This document shows positions 35,701-47,200 of a DNA stretch of 64,000 bases, piece after piece; within the stretch, counting starts at the first letter, position 1; each line of letters begins with the position of its first letter. Source of the stretch: Channallabes apus (taxonomy: Eukaryota > Chordata > Actinopteri > Siluriformes > Clariidae); contig CM060118.1 in the NCBI GenBank assembly GCA_030522415.1, positions 28,895,151-28,959,150 of the forward strand, given 5' to 3'. A model generated the notes under the pieces. The model saw only the letters and a program-made list of their open reading frames with translations, did not search any database and was not told the DNA's origin. The translations under genes and the position numbers were made by a program.

Positions 35701-37796
35701 TAGCAGCGCTACGGGAGAAAACTAGAGTCACAGCTTCAACAGAGTGACTCTAGGAGCCTGTGGCAGGGACTGAGAACAATAACGGACTACAAAGCACCAG
35801 CATCCGGTATGACGAACGCGGACGCGACTCTGGCAGACGAGCTGAACACATTTTACGCTCGCTTCGAGGCTGCAGCTAAAGACGCTAGCAATGCTAATGC
35901 TAACGGCGCTAATGCTAATGGCGCTAATGCTAACGGCGCTAATGCTAGCGGCGCTAACGGCTGCAGACAGGAAGACACAGTCAGCACCGGGAACGCGCTC
36001 ATCATCTCCGAGCACGACGTGAGGAGAGCCTTCAAGAGAGTGAACACCAGGAAAGCAGCAGGACCAGACGGCATCTCAGGCCATATCCTCAGAGCCTGCG
36101 CAGACCAGCTAGCACCTGTGTTCACTGAGATATTCAACATCTCTTTATCTCAGTCGGTGATCCCCACATGCTTCAAAGAGTCCATTATTGTTCCTGTTCC
36201 TAAGAAACCACATCCTGCTTCCCTCAATGACTATCGCCCTGTAGCCCTCACCTCAGTAGTGATGAAGTGCTTTGAACGCCTTATCAGAGACTTCATCATT
36301 TCTTCACTACCCGACACACTGGACCCACTACAGTTTGCATACCGTCAGAACCGCTCCACAGACGATGCAATCTCTCATCTCCTCCACACATCACTCACTC
36401 ACCTGGACACTAGGAAAGGGAATTATGTTAAAATGCTCTTCATCGACTACAGCTCTGCTTTTAACACAATAATTCCTTCCACACTCACCACCAAGCTGGA
36501 GCACCTGGGACTGAGCCCATCTATATGTCAGTGGATCTCCAATTTTCTGACTGGCAGACCACAGGCAGTAAGAATGGGCGGGCATGTCTCAGCCACACTC
36601 ACTCTCAGCACTGGGGCCCCCCAGGGTTGTGTTCTGAGCCCCCTGCTGTACTCTTTGTACACCCACGACTGCGTGGCCACTACCAACTCCACCTCCATCA
36701 TCAAGTTTGCTGACGACACCGTCGTGGTCGGACTGATCACCAACAATGATGAGTCGGACTACCTAGAGGAGATTGGAAATCTGGAGAACTGGTGCCAGAG
36801 GAACAATCTCCTCCTGAACGTCAGTAAGACAAAGGAGCTGATAGTGGACTTTAGTACAAAGCAGGAGAGGAACTACCAGACCCCCGTCATCAACAGGAGC
36901 CCAGTGGAGAGAGTGGACAGGTTCAGATACCTCGGTGTTCACATCACGCAGGACCTATCATGGTCCTGTCACATCAACACCGTGGTGAAAAAAGCCCGGC
37001 AGCGTCTCTACCACCTCAGACGCTTGAGAGACTTTAGACTGCCCTCCAAGGTGCTCAGGAACTTCTACTCCTGCACCATAGAGAGCATCCTGTCGGGAAA
37101 CATCACGACCTGGTTCGGGAACAGCACCATGCAGGACAGACGAGCTCTACAGAGGGTGGTGCGATCAGCCGAGCGCATCATCCGCACTGAGCTCCCTGAC
37201 CTGCACTCCATCTACAGCAAGCGGTGCTGGACTAAGGCCAGGAAGATCATGAAGGACCTCAGTCACCCCAGTAATGGACTGTTCTCTTTGCTGCGGTCTG
37301 GGAAGAGATTCCGCTCCCTAAAGGCCAACACAGAGAGACTGAGGAGGAGCTTCTTCCCGCAGGCGATAAGGTCTCTCAATCACACCTCCACACAGGACTA
37401 ATAACATCTTTTAAGCTCACAACACTGACTGGACAATCATGGACACATTCATACACACTTGCACTAAATTACTCATACATCTGGACAATTGCACATGTCA
37501 CCTTTCATGCATATTTGCACAACCACTGACACTTTAATACCATATTTCTATATTTTTGCAATATTTTATTATGCCCTTATGCACAGTTAATTTTACAAAT
37601 TTTACTAGTCAAATTATTTCTTTAGTATTTCCTTTTTATTGATTATTTATTTTACGTACAAGATTTTATTTTCTTTTTTTTTAAGGTCACTGGCGGTCGT
37701 ATAAACGCATTTCACTGCATATTATACTGTGTATGACTGTGTATGTGACTAATAAAATTTGAATTTGAATTTGAATTTGATGAATGGTTTGAGTTG
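35701..37796 (+). mobile_element. L2/Rex-type LINE nested in the sushi pol gene
   Basis: A 5'-truncated LINE with one long open frame (35809-37401) and a 3' UTR ending in AATAAAA plus a (GAATTT)n tail at about 37760-37790. It splits sushi pol between HPVFHISQLKPF and the Pro-rich linker before the chromodomain. It was therefore the later of the two insertions. No long target duplication is evident (TGATG at most). Confidence 0.92.
35809..37401 (+). CDS. LINE ORF2 fragment: reverse transcriptase, 530 aa
   Basis: Open and undisturbed, but without the N-terminal endonuclease of a full ORF2. RT motifs in order: AAGPDGISGHIL, NDYRPVALTSVVMKCFERL, FIDYSSAFNTIIP, STGAPQGCVLSPLLYSLYT and the catalytic box KFADDTVVVG. 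Then come the thumb (RYLGVHITQDLSWS) and a C-terminal SERIIRTELP/RRSFFPQAIR region. Residues about 25-50 are an Ala/Asn/Gly repeat (NANGANANGAN) from short DNA repeats. It copies its RNA at a nicked target. This copy lacks a promoter and is presumably inactive. Confidence 0.88.
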   Translation: MTNADATLADELNTFYARFEAAAKDASNANANGANANGANANGANASGANGCRQEDTVSTGNALIISEHDVRRAFKRVNTRKAAGPDGISGHILRACADQLAPVFTEIFNISLSQSVIPTCFKESIIVPVPKKPHPASLNDYRPVALTSVVMKCFERLIRDFIISSLPDTLDPLQFAYRQNRSTDDAISHLLHTSLTHLDTRKGNYVKMLFIDYSSAFNTIIPSTLTTKLEHLGLSPSICQWISNFLTGRPQAVRMGGHVSATLTLSTGAPQGCVLSPLLYSLYTHDCVATTNSTSIIKFADDTVVVGLITNNDESDYLEEIGNLENWCQRNNLLLNVSKTKELIVDFSTKQERNYQTPVINRSPVERVDRFRYLGVHITQDLSWSCHINTVVKKARQRLYHLRRLRDFRLPSKVLRNFYSCTIESILSGNITTWFGNSTMQDRRALQRVVRSAERIIRTELPDLHSIYSKRCWTKARKIMKDLSHPSNGLFSLLRSGKRFRSLKANTERLRRSFFPQAIRSLNHTSTQD

Positions 37797-39809
37797 AGAG
37801 ATATGGAATACTGGATGGATCCGGAGTGCCGCAGGCAGCTGGAGCCGGTAGGTGACATGGTTGATACGATGAGTGATGCGATATGGTCCGACGAATCTGG
37901 GGGAGAGTTTTCTGGATTCTGTGCGGAGGTGCAGGTTTCTTGTAGACAGCCATACTTTGTCACCTACGTGGTACAATCGTCCCGGTGGGTGTCGACGGCG
38001 ATGTTGGATGGCGTAGCGGGTGTTGGCTCGTTGGATGGCTGCGTTGGCGAGGCGCCATATCCGTCGACACCTGCAGACCAACTGTTGGGCCGAGGGTACA
38101 TCAACCTCCGGTTCTTGGTGTTCGAACATCGGAGGTTGGAAACCATGGCACACCTCAAATGGGCTTAGCTTGGTGGCGGTGGAGACGTGAAGGTTGTGTG
38201 AAAGCTCCGCCCAAGTGAGGTGGCGGGCCCAGGAGCGCTGACGATCTGCCACAAAACACCTCAAGTAGCGCTCCAGTTGTTGGTTGGTCCGCTCCGTCTG
38301 ACCATTGGTCTGAGGGTGGTAGCCAGATGAGAGACTACAAGTGGAGTTGATCAGACGGCAGAAGGCTTTCCAGAACCGGGCAGTGAACTGGGGCCCCCTG
38401 TCCGAGACGATGTCCTTGGGGAACCCATGCAGTCGGACTACGTGCTCTAATATCAGCTCGGCTGTCTGTTTAGCTGACGGGAGTCCGGAAAGGGCCACCA
38501 GGTGCACAGCTTTGGAGAAACGATCCACAATGGTTAAAATGGTGTCCTTATCCTCTGAAGCCGGCAGGCCCGTGATGAAATCAACGGCAATGTGCGTCCA
38601 GGGCCTTCGGGGAACTGGGAGCGGGTGGAGTTCCCCGGGTGTTGGTTGGTTTGTGTCCTTGGCCCGGGCGCACACTGGGCACGCCTGGACGAACTCATTG
38701 ACGTCCTTGGCCATGGAAGGCCACCAGAAGGCACGGCGGATGAACTGGAGGGTGCGTTGGGTGCCTGGATGTCCGGAGATGGGAGTGGAGTGACCCCACT
38801 GGATGACCTCCGTTCGAAGGGTCTCTGGAAAATAGAGTCGTCCAGGCGGCACACCTGCCGGTTCGTCCTCCGCAGTCTGTGCCTGGCGAACCCTGGTCTC
38901 CAGTTCCCAACGGAGAGGGGCGATGATTTTTGATGATGGCAGGACAGGCGCGGGGTCCGCCCGGGGGCTGTCCTCTTCATGTTGTCGCGAGAGGGCGTCA
39001 GCTTTGATGTTCTTGGACCCCGGGCGGTAGGACAGATGGAAATTATATTGCTCGAAGAACAATGCCCACCGCGCCTGTCGAGGGTTCAGCTGCTTAATGT
39101 TGCGGATGGTGATGAGGTTCTGATGATCGGTCCAGATGAGGAATGGTTCTCTGGCGCCCTGGAGCCAGTGTCGCCATTCTTCCAATGCCCACTTTATGGC
39201 CAGCAGCTCGCGGTCCCCTACCCCGTATCGCTGCTGAGTGGAATCAAATTTTTTGGAAAAGAAACTGCATGGGTGCAGCTTCTGATCTGGACCTCGTTGT
39301 GAGAGGACCGCTCCGGCGCCCACATCCGAGGCGTCCACCTCCACAACGAACGGTTGATCTGCATCCGGGTGAAGGAGAATGGGGGCGGTGGTAAATCGGT
39401 GGCAGAGTTCATGGAAGGCGGATATGGCCGTAGGGTTGAGCTGAAAGTGATGGGACGAGAGTCGGGTCAGAGCGGTTAAGGGGGCCGCAACTGTACTGTA
39501 GCCCCGGATAAAGCGACGGTAGAAGTTCGCAAACCCGAGAAACCGTTGAAGCTGTTTGAGGGTCTTGGGTAGGGGCCAATGACGCACAGCCTCTAGCTTC
39601 TGCGGGTCCATGGCCACACCCTGGGGCGAGATAACAAAACCCAGGAACGTGGTGGAGTGCTCGTGGAAAGCACACTTCTCCAACTTACAGTACAGTTGGT
39701 GGGCGACTAATCTCTTTAGTACCGCTCTGACGTGTTGAATGTGTTCGGTGAGGCTGTGTGAGTAGATGAATATGTCGTCTAGGTAGACGAATACCCATCT
39801 GCCGAGCAT
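37797..39809 (-). pseudogene. Sushi pol: end of RT, RNase H, integrase
   Basis: A long open stretch starting before YLDDIFIYS (RT active site, about 39765-39790). It continues through the RT connection (FLGFANFYRRFIRGYS), RNase H (VEVDASDVGAGAVLSQ, TDHQNL, ADALSR) and the integrase zinc domain (CPVCARAK). The core has DFITGLP, DRGPQF and the Glu of GQTERTNQQ. It then enters the LINE at about 37796. Upstream continuity is lost through the deletion near 39938. In family members this is one polyprotein. Confidence 0.92.
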
Positions 39810-39874
39810 ATCTCTGAGGACATCGTTAATAAACTGTTGGAAAGCTGCTGGTGCGTTGCAAAGTCCAAACGGTA

Positions 39875-40900
39875 TTACCAGGCTTTCATAGTGTCCTGTG
39901 GGGGTGATGAAGGCCGTTTTCCACTCATCGCCCTCCGGAGGTCCAACTTAGTGAAAATGGTGGCACCAGAGAGGGCGTCCAGGGCAGAGTTGGTAAGCGG
40001 CAACGGATGTCGGTTCTTAATGGTTATGTTGTTGAGCCCCCGATAGTCAACACATGGGCGTAGGTCACCGCCTTTTTTCTTCACGAAGAAGAACCCCGCG
40101 GCGGCAGGCGATGAGGATGGTCGGATGGTGCCGTTACGTAGGGCCGAAGTTACATATTCCTCCATCGCCTGAGTCTCGGAGATGGATAGGGAGTAGAGAT
40201 GGCCGCGGGGAGGAGTGGAACCCGGCTGAAGGTCAATCGCCAGGTCGTAGGGGCGGTGAGGTGGTAGGTGAGTCGCCCGTCGCTTACAAAATGCTTCAGC
40301 CAGGTCCTGAGAGGCGGCGGGAATGGCGTTGGTGTCGACGTCGGGGGCCTCGGACTCCCTAGAGCACGTCCCAGCCGAAGCCTGTAGGCAGAGTTCTGAA
40401 CAGGTCGGGCCCCACTGTAGGATCCTGTTTTGATTCCAGGAAATAAGCGGATCGTGCTGGAGAAGCCACGGGTGTCCAAGTATGATTGGTGGTGATGAGA
40501 CGGAGGTGAGGTGAAACTGGATTGATTCGTGATGCTGACCAATGATGAGGGTGATGGGTTGAGTCTGGGTGGTAATGGGGCTGGAGGAGAGAGGCCAACC
40601 ATCGACTGATGTAATTTTAACAGGCTGGGATAACGCTTCAAATTCCACCTCCAGACTTTTGGCATAAGATGAGTCAATGAAGTTACCTGCAGCCCCGGAG
40701 TCGATGAATGCGGTACTTCTGACCCGTTTGTGACCAATCTGGAGGTGTACCTGGACCGTGAGACGAGAGACGCTAGGTGTGGTAGCAGAGAGGTGGAGAT
40801 GGCCCGGTGAGCTGCTCCCAACGCTCACCGGGCCTGGGCGTTTCCCTGGCGACGTGGGCAGATGGCTCTGTGGTGCTCTGCCGATCCACAATAAGCACAA
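39875..40900 (-). pseudogene. Sushi protease and first half of RT
   Basis: The protease motif FIDSGAAGNFID is at about 40660-40700. RT motifs PSSSPAAAGFFFVKKKGG and RPCVDYRGLNNITIKN follow. At FTKLDL the frame fails. Compared with the copy at 3230-3270, 28 bases are absent near 39938, and this shifts the frame away from the YLDD segment. Confidence 0.88.
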
Positions 40901-41870
40901 AGTCCTTTTTTAAAGCGTCGTTCTCGTTCTTCTGCGGTCAGGGATGCGCGCCCTAATTGCATGGGTTCCCCGGCTCCGGTGTAAACCACGGCAGTAGGTG
41001 GAGAACCAACATGTCCCTGGGTAGTGTAGGTAGCTGACTTCGATGGACGTGAAGTGGTGGGGGTGAAAGTGGGTGTTGGCGGCAGGGTCCTAGGGGCCGG
41101 CTTCGGACGAGAGAGGAGGCGTTGGACGATCCGAAGGGCGAGTTGGATCACTCCCTCCAGCGTGGCAGGAAGCTCTCGCCCTGCTAATTCGTCCTTAATC
41201 CCCGAATTCAGTCCCTCATAGTAGGAGGTCCGGAGCGCTGCATCGCCCCAGGTGGTCTGAACGGTGAGAGTGCGGAACTCGGCGGTGTAGCGACTCACAG
41301 ATGACCCTCCCTGCCGCAGGTGGTAAAGTTTGGTGTCGGTCTTCACCTCGCCCGCAGGGTGTTCAAAAGTGAGCCGGAGTTGATGTGTGAACTCATTGTA
41401 TGAGTAGGCGGTGTCTGTGTCTGCTTGGAGAACTGCCGTGGCCCACTCAGCTGCCTGCCCTGTGAGCAACGAAACGAGGAGAGCAATGCGTATCCGATCG
41501 GTGGAGTACTTGATGGGATTGAACTCAAACACCAGGTCGAGCGCCGTCAAAAACACATTGCATCTCCCGTCCGTGCCATTCCATTTCTCTGGTAATGATA
41601 TAAAGATGTCAGAAGAGGGGGGGGAGGGGGATGCGATGCCGCGGCCGCCACGACAGGAGGCCGGTTAGCCGCGCTAGCAACAGCCGCCCGAAGATCCGCG
41701 TTCTCCCGCCTGAGATCCGCAACCTCGCGGCGCAAGGCCGCGATGTCTTGGACGCTCCGGCGAAGAGCAGCGACCTCCTCGGTTAGTCTATTAACCAGCA
41801 CGGTATGCCGATCCACCACGCCGCAGAGGCGCACGTGATCCGCTGGGTTCACCGTCAGGGGCTCAGTCAT
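40825..41870 (-). pseudogene. Gag of the sushi element (frameshifted)
   Basis: Starts MTEPLTVNPADHVR at 41870, one base after the primer-binding site begins. It has the coiled-coil-like LRREVADLRRENADLR. The frame is lost in a run of G (plus strand, about 41617-41631). It is regained in another frame by 41556 (FLTALDLVFEFN), and this runs open to the zinc knuckle CAYCGSAEHHRAIC and the stop near 40825. The 1-bp change in a homopolymer could be real or a sequencing error. Confidence 0.88.
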
Positions 41871-41871
41871 T
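41861..41871 (-). other. Primer-binding site overlapping gag start (second element)
   Basis: On the minus strand it is AATGACTGAGC, one base from the LTR end. It is perfectly complementary to GCTCAGTCATT at 42143-42153. The gag ATG is at 41868-41870. Confidence 0.7.
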
Positions 41872-41872
41872 C

Positions 41873-42251
41873 TGTCATGAACTAACCTCGGTGACCAGAA
41901 GACGTAGCTTAGCGGTTAGCCCAATGTAGCTTGGATGGTAAACCCAAACGCGGAGTAACAGCGAGTAGGCAGGATAACCACGCGATTTATTCTAAGGACT
42001 CTCCCGAAAACGGAGCAAGGGAAAAACACAAATTTAACCCGCGTCCTAAAAATACACACACAACGATAGGAAGCAACAACCAAAAGATAGTGAGTACTCA
42101 TGGTTTGATGAACGTCAACCTGAACCGACATGGGCCGAACTCAATGACTGAGCGGTAAGCCAACGTTTGTTTACCTCTTTTATACTTCCTGGTTTGGCAC
42201 CCGCCTTACTTCCGGGTCCTAGTGCCGGGTGCAGATTGAGTGTGCATGACA
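41873..42251 (-). repeat. 5' LTR of the sushi element
   Basis: A 379-bp LTR, about 98.7 percent identical to the 3' LTR by eye, with the same terminal TGTCATG...CATGACA. Confidence 0.93.
42143..42184 (-). promoter_or_regulatory. LTR core promoter and predicted self-primer (second element)
   Basis: TATAAAAG on the minus strand (42184-42177) is followed 31 bases on by GCTCAGTCATT (42153-42143), the same spacing as in the first element. This gives the likely transcription start. Confidence 0.65.
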
Positions 42252-42256
42252 CTCTC

Positions 42257-43012
42257 ATTTGATCACTCAGGTTTGTTGACGGTGAGGTAATTGTTTGCTT
42301 TACATCTCAGGGACCCCTCATGTTTGTGTTTCCTTCTGGCTCTCCCTTTTAGTTATGCTGTCATAGTTAGTCCTGCCGGAGTCTCTGCTTGCACTCTACA
42401 GTATATATTCATTCACATTATACATTATGTGACTGTGACCATACCTAACTGCCATCTCTCCTCTTCTGCTCTTTCTCCCCCTCTTTCTCTTCCCTCTCTC
42501 CCCCTGTCTCCCCCTTTCACGCTTTCTCTCTCTCTGTCGAGCTACACATGCCATTAGTGAGCTGCCAATGATCCAGACTCCAGATCTCGTCACATGGATG
42601 CCCCGTGTGTCTCTTTGGGATGCGTCTGGTGTCTGGGGATGATTCTCTCTACCTAGAAGACGGTTCTGGCCTCAACTAGTGTTGGAAACTGTTTCTCTGG
42701 GGACTTGACAGTTCGATAGTTCAGGACTCGAACTTCCTACAAGTCTACCTGAGTCTCCAATAACTACCTGGACTCCATACTAACATCAATTAACATCAAC
42801 TATTATAGCTGAACTGCCTGCCACCTAACACACTGTGTAATTGCAGATCAATTCCTGCTATCTGTTTCACCCAAATGAGGATGGGTTCCCCGTTGAGTCT
42901 GGTTCCTCTCAAGGTTTCTTCCTATTACCATCTCAGGGAGTTTTTCCTTGTCACTGTCGCCCTTGGCTTGCTCACCAGGGACTATCTGACCATTTTGATT
43001 CATACACATTCA
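42257..43012 (+). repeat. Dispersed repeat block upstream of enpep
   Basis: Pyrimidine-rich 42440-42540 is followed by a teleost repeat whose later part reads GATGGGTTCCCCGTTGAGTC, CTCAAGGTTTCTTCCTATTA and TTTTTCCTTGTCACTGTCGC. It is interrupted by the SINE at 43013-43292 and resumes at 43331 (GTAAAGCTGCTTTGAGACAA). It is related to 22495-22720 and 21125-21255. There is no gene. Confidence 0.6.
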
Positions 43013-43292
43013 CATTCATTCATTCATTCATGCATCTTCTATACCGCTTTATCCTGTATTTAGGGTCGCGGGGACCTGGAGCCTATCCCAGGAGACTCGC
43101 AGAGTCGCAGAGCACACACACTCATTCACACTCTATGGTCAATTTAGGAACGCCAATTAGCCTAATCTGCATGTCTTTGGACTGTGGGAGGAAACCGGAG
43201 TACCTGGAGGAAACCCACCAAGCACAGGGAGAACATGCACACAGAGACGCGAATCGAGCCTGGCTGGGAATCGAACCCGGACCCTGGAGGTA
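43013..43292 (-). mobile_element. DANA/Mermaid-like SINE
   Basis: Starts with ATTC repeats, then CTTCTATACCGCTTTATCCT, and ends GAACCCGGACCCTGGAGG. Flanked by ACATTCACATTC on both sides (about 43005 and 43293), a target duplication inside the surrounding repeat. Confidence 0.85.
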
Positions 43293-43412
43293 CATTCACA
43301 TTCCAGACAAACTTAAATAATTCTTTTGATTGTGTAAAGCTGCTTTGAGACAATGACAATTGTTAAAAGCGCTATACAAATAAATTTAATTGAAATTTAA
43401 TTGAATAGTAAC

Positions 43413-43531
43413 CTCTTGGATAGTGAAAGTTTGATCTCCATCCCTCCAGCATCATTGTGGAGTCCTAATAACTCAGAAATGAGAAAGTTTCACTGCAGGT
43501 TCTAAAAAAAATTTTGGGTCAAAATCAACCC

Positions 43532-43571
<40 letters not shown>

Positions 43572-44243
43572 CTTTTGATGTTCATGTCAGTGCAAATTCC
43601 TGATATATGATAACCCCAGTGATCACACTTGAAACAAGTGTAACTCTTTAGAAAGCACAACTATTTTTGCCACTCCCATGTCTTAAGCCCCCCCCCCCCA
43701 CTCACTTTCTTTTCCAGTCTCTCATTCTATGCGCTTCTCTTTTTTTTTTCAAACTTCCCTCCTTTTCTCCCTCTTCCTCAGAGTTTGTGGTAATTCCTCT
43801 AGATTGTTGGTTAACCTGCATAGATTGATAGTTAACTTGATGAGGGTAGGACCTTGCAAGGTATCTAGCTGTGCATGTCATTGCTTTTAGACAGTGCAGT
43901 TCATAATATCAGCCCGTGAATCCTTATTTGGACATTTAGACCAAAGCGAGTGCTTGTGGTCTTACAAACATTTAAATTATCGTCTTTGAGAAAAAATGCT
44001 GTTTTTGTAATCCCTGTTTTGTATCTACAGTACATGTCCTGCAGTTATATGGACATTCTGTAGACAGATTTTGATGAATGAGTGTGAGTGTATGCTTTAC
44101 ACAGCTGGAAAACTCTGAGATACCCAATCGCAGCTGCTTTCTCATGTGGGAGGGAGAAGGAAGTAAGTGTTGATATCTGTGAAGTGTGTGACCATATAAC
44201 AGACGGAGGTGAGGTGAGTAACTGCTTCTGACGATAGCTCACG
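43413..44243. other. Region upstream of enpep, no gene
   Basis: Contains an (AAT)n microsatellite at 43531-43571 and short C and T runs. The enpep promoter should be near its end, but no clear TATA box is seen. Confidence 0.5.
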
Positions 44244-47200
44244 ATGGAACGACTTGATCTGGAAATGAAACAAAAGCGCTACTGCATTCAAGGGAAGCAT
44301 GTCGCGCTCATATGCTTGGCTGTGATGGTGACAGGTATTGCAGTGGGTCTTGGGGTGGGCCTGAGCCAGAAGACCTCCTCCACTAATGAGGGCACCAAGC
44401 CGACAACAACAACACCGCCAACAACAAGCAGCCCAGTCATGGACCGAAGCCCCTGCAAACCCTCCAACAACACGAGTGGTGGCTGGACCAATTTTCGTCT
44501 GCCTGACTACATCATACCAATCCACTATGACCTACACATGGAGCCCAACCTAGATACAGATGTTTATACTGGCAGTGTAGCCATCCATCTAAATCTGACA
44601 AAGCCCAGCACTTACATATGGCTGCACATTCGAGAGACGTTTGTATCAACCATACCAACTCTCCAGCTCAAGGATCCAACTGATACCATCTCCATTGGTC
44701 TGAAGGGGTGCTTTGAGTATACTCCACAGGAGTATGTAGTCGTAGAGGCCACAGAGGAACTGAGAGCCACAAGCACAGATGAGTACTACATCCTCACTCT
44801 GAAGTTCCAGGGCTGGCTGAATGGCTCTCTTGTCGGCTTCTACAAAACAACCTACCTTGAGGATGGAATAATCAAGTCAGTGCTATTTCTTTCTACTCTC
44901 TGCTGTGGGAATGTAGGATAAAAATGTATTAATATGTTTTGCTTTCAACAAACTTGCTGACAGATCTGGTATTTCACAGTGAAGAGGGAAATCTAATAGA
45001 ACAAAAATTCCATCACTGTGCTTTATCTTGTTGTGGATTGCAATGATTAACAATCTTTATTCATCATCCTGGTACAGTTTGTACCAGACTTGCATACATC
45101 TTAAATCATTTTAACACTATATCCGTCGTTTTTGATGCATGGAAACAGCCGTCTGTGCAACAGCTTAGTGCAGCTTTTGCATTCCTTACAAGACCATTGG
45201 TGTGTAGGTGCAAAGATCAGAGCACAGATCACAGAAAAGACCACACATGAAAGACAGCAGAATGAGTTATAGGCTCCAGGGGGAGTTATAGGCTCCTACT
45301 AAGGATTCCAGTGGATTGTTCCAAAGTAGTGTGCTTAGTCCTCGATCAACAACATCTTTTGTAATTATTCTACATTTCATATAATGTTAATACCTAAGGT
45401 GAATTTATATTGTACCATAATAATGTGTGCAGTATACAAATTTCACAGCACAAACAAATGCAGTAACTACAGTTGAGCAGAATACTGTTATTTACACGAT
45501 GCACTTTTTTAAAACTGTGGCATGAAAAGCTGTATATTGTAGCCTACAAACAGACATATGGGTGCCAGGAATTGTTTCTAGAATAGCTTGATTGGGTCAG
45601 TAGTTTTAAACAGTAGCTCAAAACACAATACCATATCTTAGAATATCACTTTTGTATCTAGTACACAGCATTTGTCTAAAATAACCAATAGTAAATCTTC
45701 TGCACTTTAGAACAATAGGTTCTGAGTGTAATAATACTTAATGTGAAAGTGTCATTGAGATGGAGTGTTCTCCTCTTGGTGAACTGTAATAGAAAATGTA
45801 AACAAAGTGCTGGATTTTACAAGTACCTAACGTTCTCTTACAGAAAAATTGCAGCCACAGACCACGAACCCACCGATGCTCGTAAATCTTTCCCCTGTTT
45901 TGACGAGCCTAATAAAAAAGCCACATACAAAATTTCCATCACCCATGACCAGGACTACAGTGCCTTGTCCAACATGCCAGTGGAGGTATGCTGCACATGC
46001 TCAAACACATGGTGTAAATGTGTGTATGAACATTATGTTTTGTATCTATTATTCCAGAACCCTGACCGACCAATTATCTAACCTTTACTTTTATATGTTT
46101 TTAACAGCATATTTTAGAGTTTTTTGACCAAAAGGTAAAAACTACTTTTGTCACATCAGTTAAGATGAGTACCTACTTGGTGTGTTTTGCAGTACACCAG
46201 TTCACTTATGTGGAACGGAAGTCTAAAAGTAACATTCCAGTAAGTATACTCTTCTCCAAGCATCAGTGTCTTCAGTGTTTATGTTTCTATCAAAGGCAAG
46301 AATAAATGCTGCTCATGAGAGTGAGACTCTCCTCTTACCCTTCAGCTTAGGATCTACGCCCAGCCTTTACAGATCCACACTGCTGAATATGCTGCAAATG
46401 TCACTAAGATCGTCTTTGACTATTTTGAAGAATACTTTAACATGAATTACTCCATTGGAAAGCTTGGTAAATATGTTGAATAGATTTACACATATTTATT
46501 ATAGAGTATACGCATAGCATTTTCCATTCAGTTTAACTATGTCTGACTCAATTTTATTTGTGTACAATTCATTATATTGAATGATTTTAATCATGATTGT
46601 TGGAACTAATAAAAGTCCTATGAAAGAAGAAATCCTCCTCATTATATTCCATGACATTCCTTTTGCAGATAAAATAGCAATCCCAGACTTCGGGACAGGA
46701 GCGATGGAAAACTGGGGCTTGATTACCTACAGAGAGAGCAACCTGTTGTATGATGAGAAGGAGTCTTCCTCCTATAATAAGCAGCGTGTGGCCAGTGTCA
46801 TCGCCCATGAACTTGTGCACCAGGTTAATGACACATGTATCATATAACTCTTAAAATAATGCTTTAAAAGGCAGTATTGCATGCTAGTCACAATTTTATG
46901 ACAGTTTTTAAATATACATAGATCCAGTTTGTGATATCCAAGGACCTCTGACACTCCGTAAGTGGTGTTAAGCAGTACTTCGAAATGCTGTTTCTGCATG
47001 TTGTTCTCTAAATCAATTGCCAGAATCTTCTATATGCCAAAAGCAACTTTATAATCCTGCTATTGTGTCATATTTTTATATAGTATTTTGCACTTATCTG
47101 TTCCTTTATCTCTTTCATATGTTTAGTACATTTGAAAAACAAACCAGAGATTACCCGCATAAAGATAACTAACGTGGTTACTTTATATGATAAAAGTCGA

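Larger units (their letters stand above)
35039..42251 (-). mobile_element. Sushi-group (chromovirus) element with a nested LINE
   Basis: LTRs of 379 bp lie at 35039-35417 (3') and 41873-42251 (5'), in minus orientation. They differ at about five sites, so the insertion is recent. A perfect 5-bp target duplication CTCTC flanks it (35034-35038, 42252-42256). A polypurine tract (reverse of TACCCCCCTGTCC, 35419-35431) precedes the 3' LTR. Gag, protease, RT, RNase H, integrase and chromodomain are all present. The coding frame is broken by a gag frameshift, a 28-bp RT deletion and a LINE inserted at 35701-37796. Confidence 0.95.
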
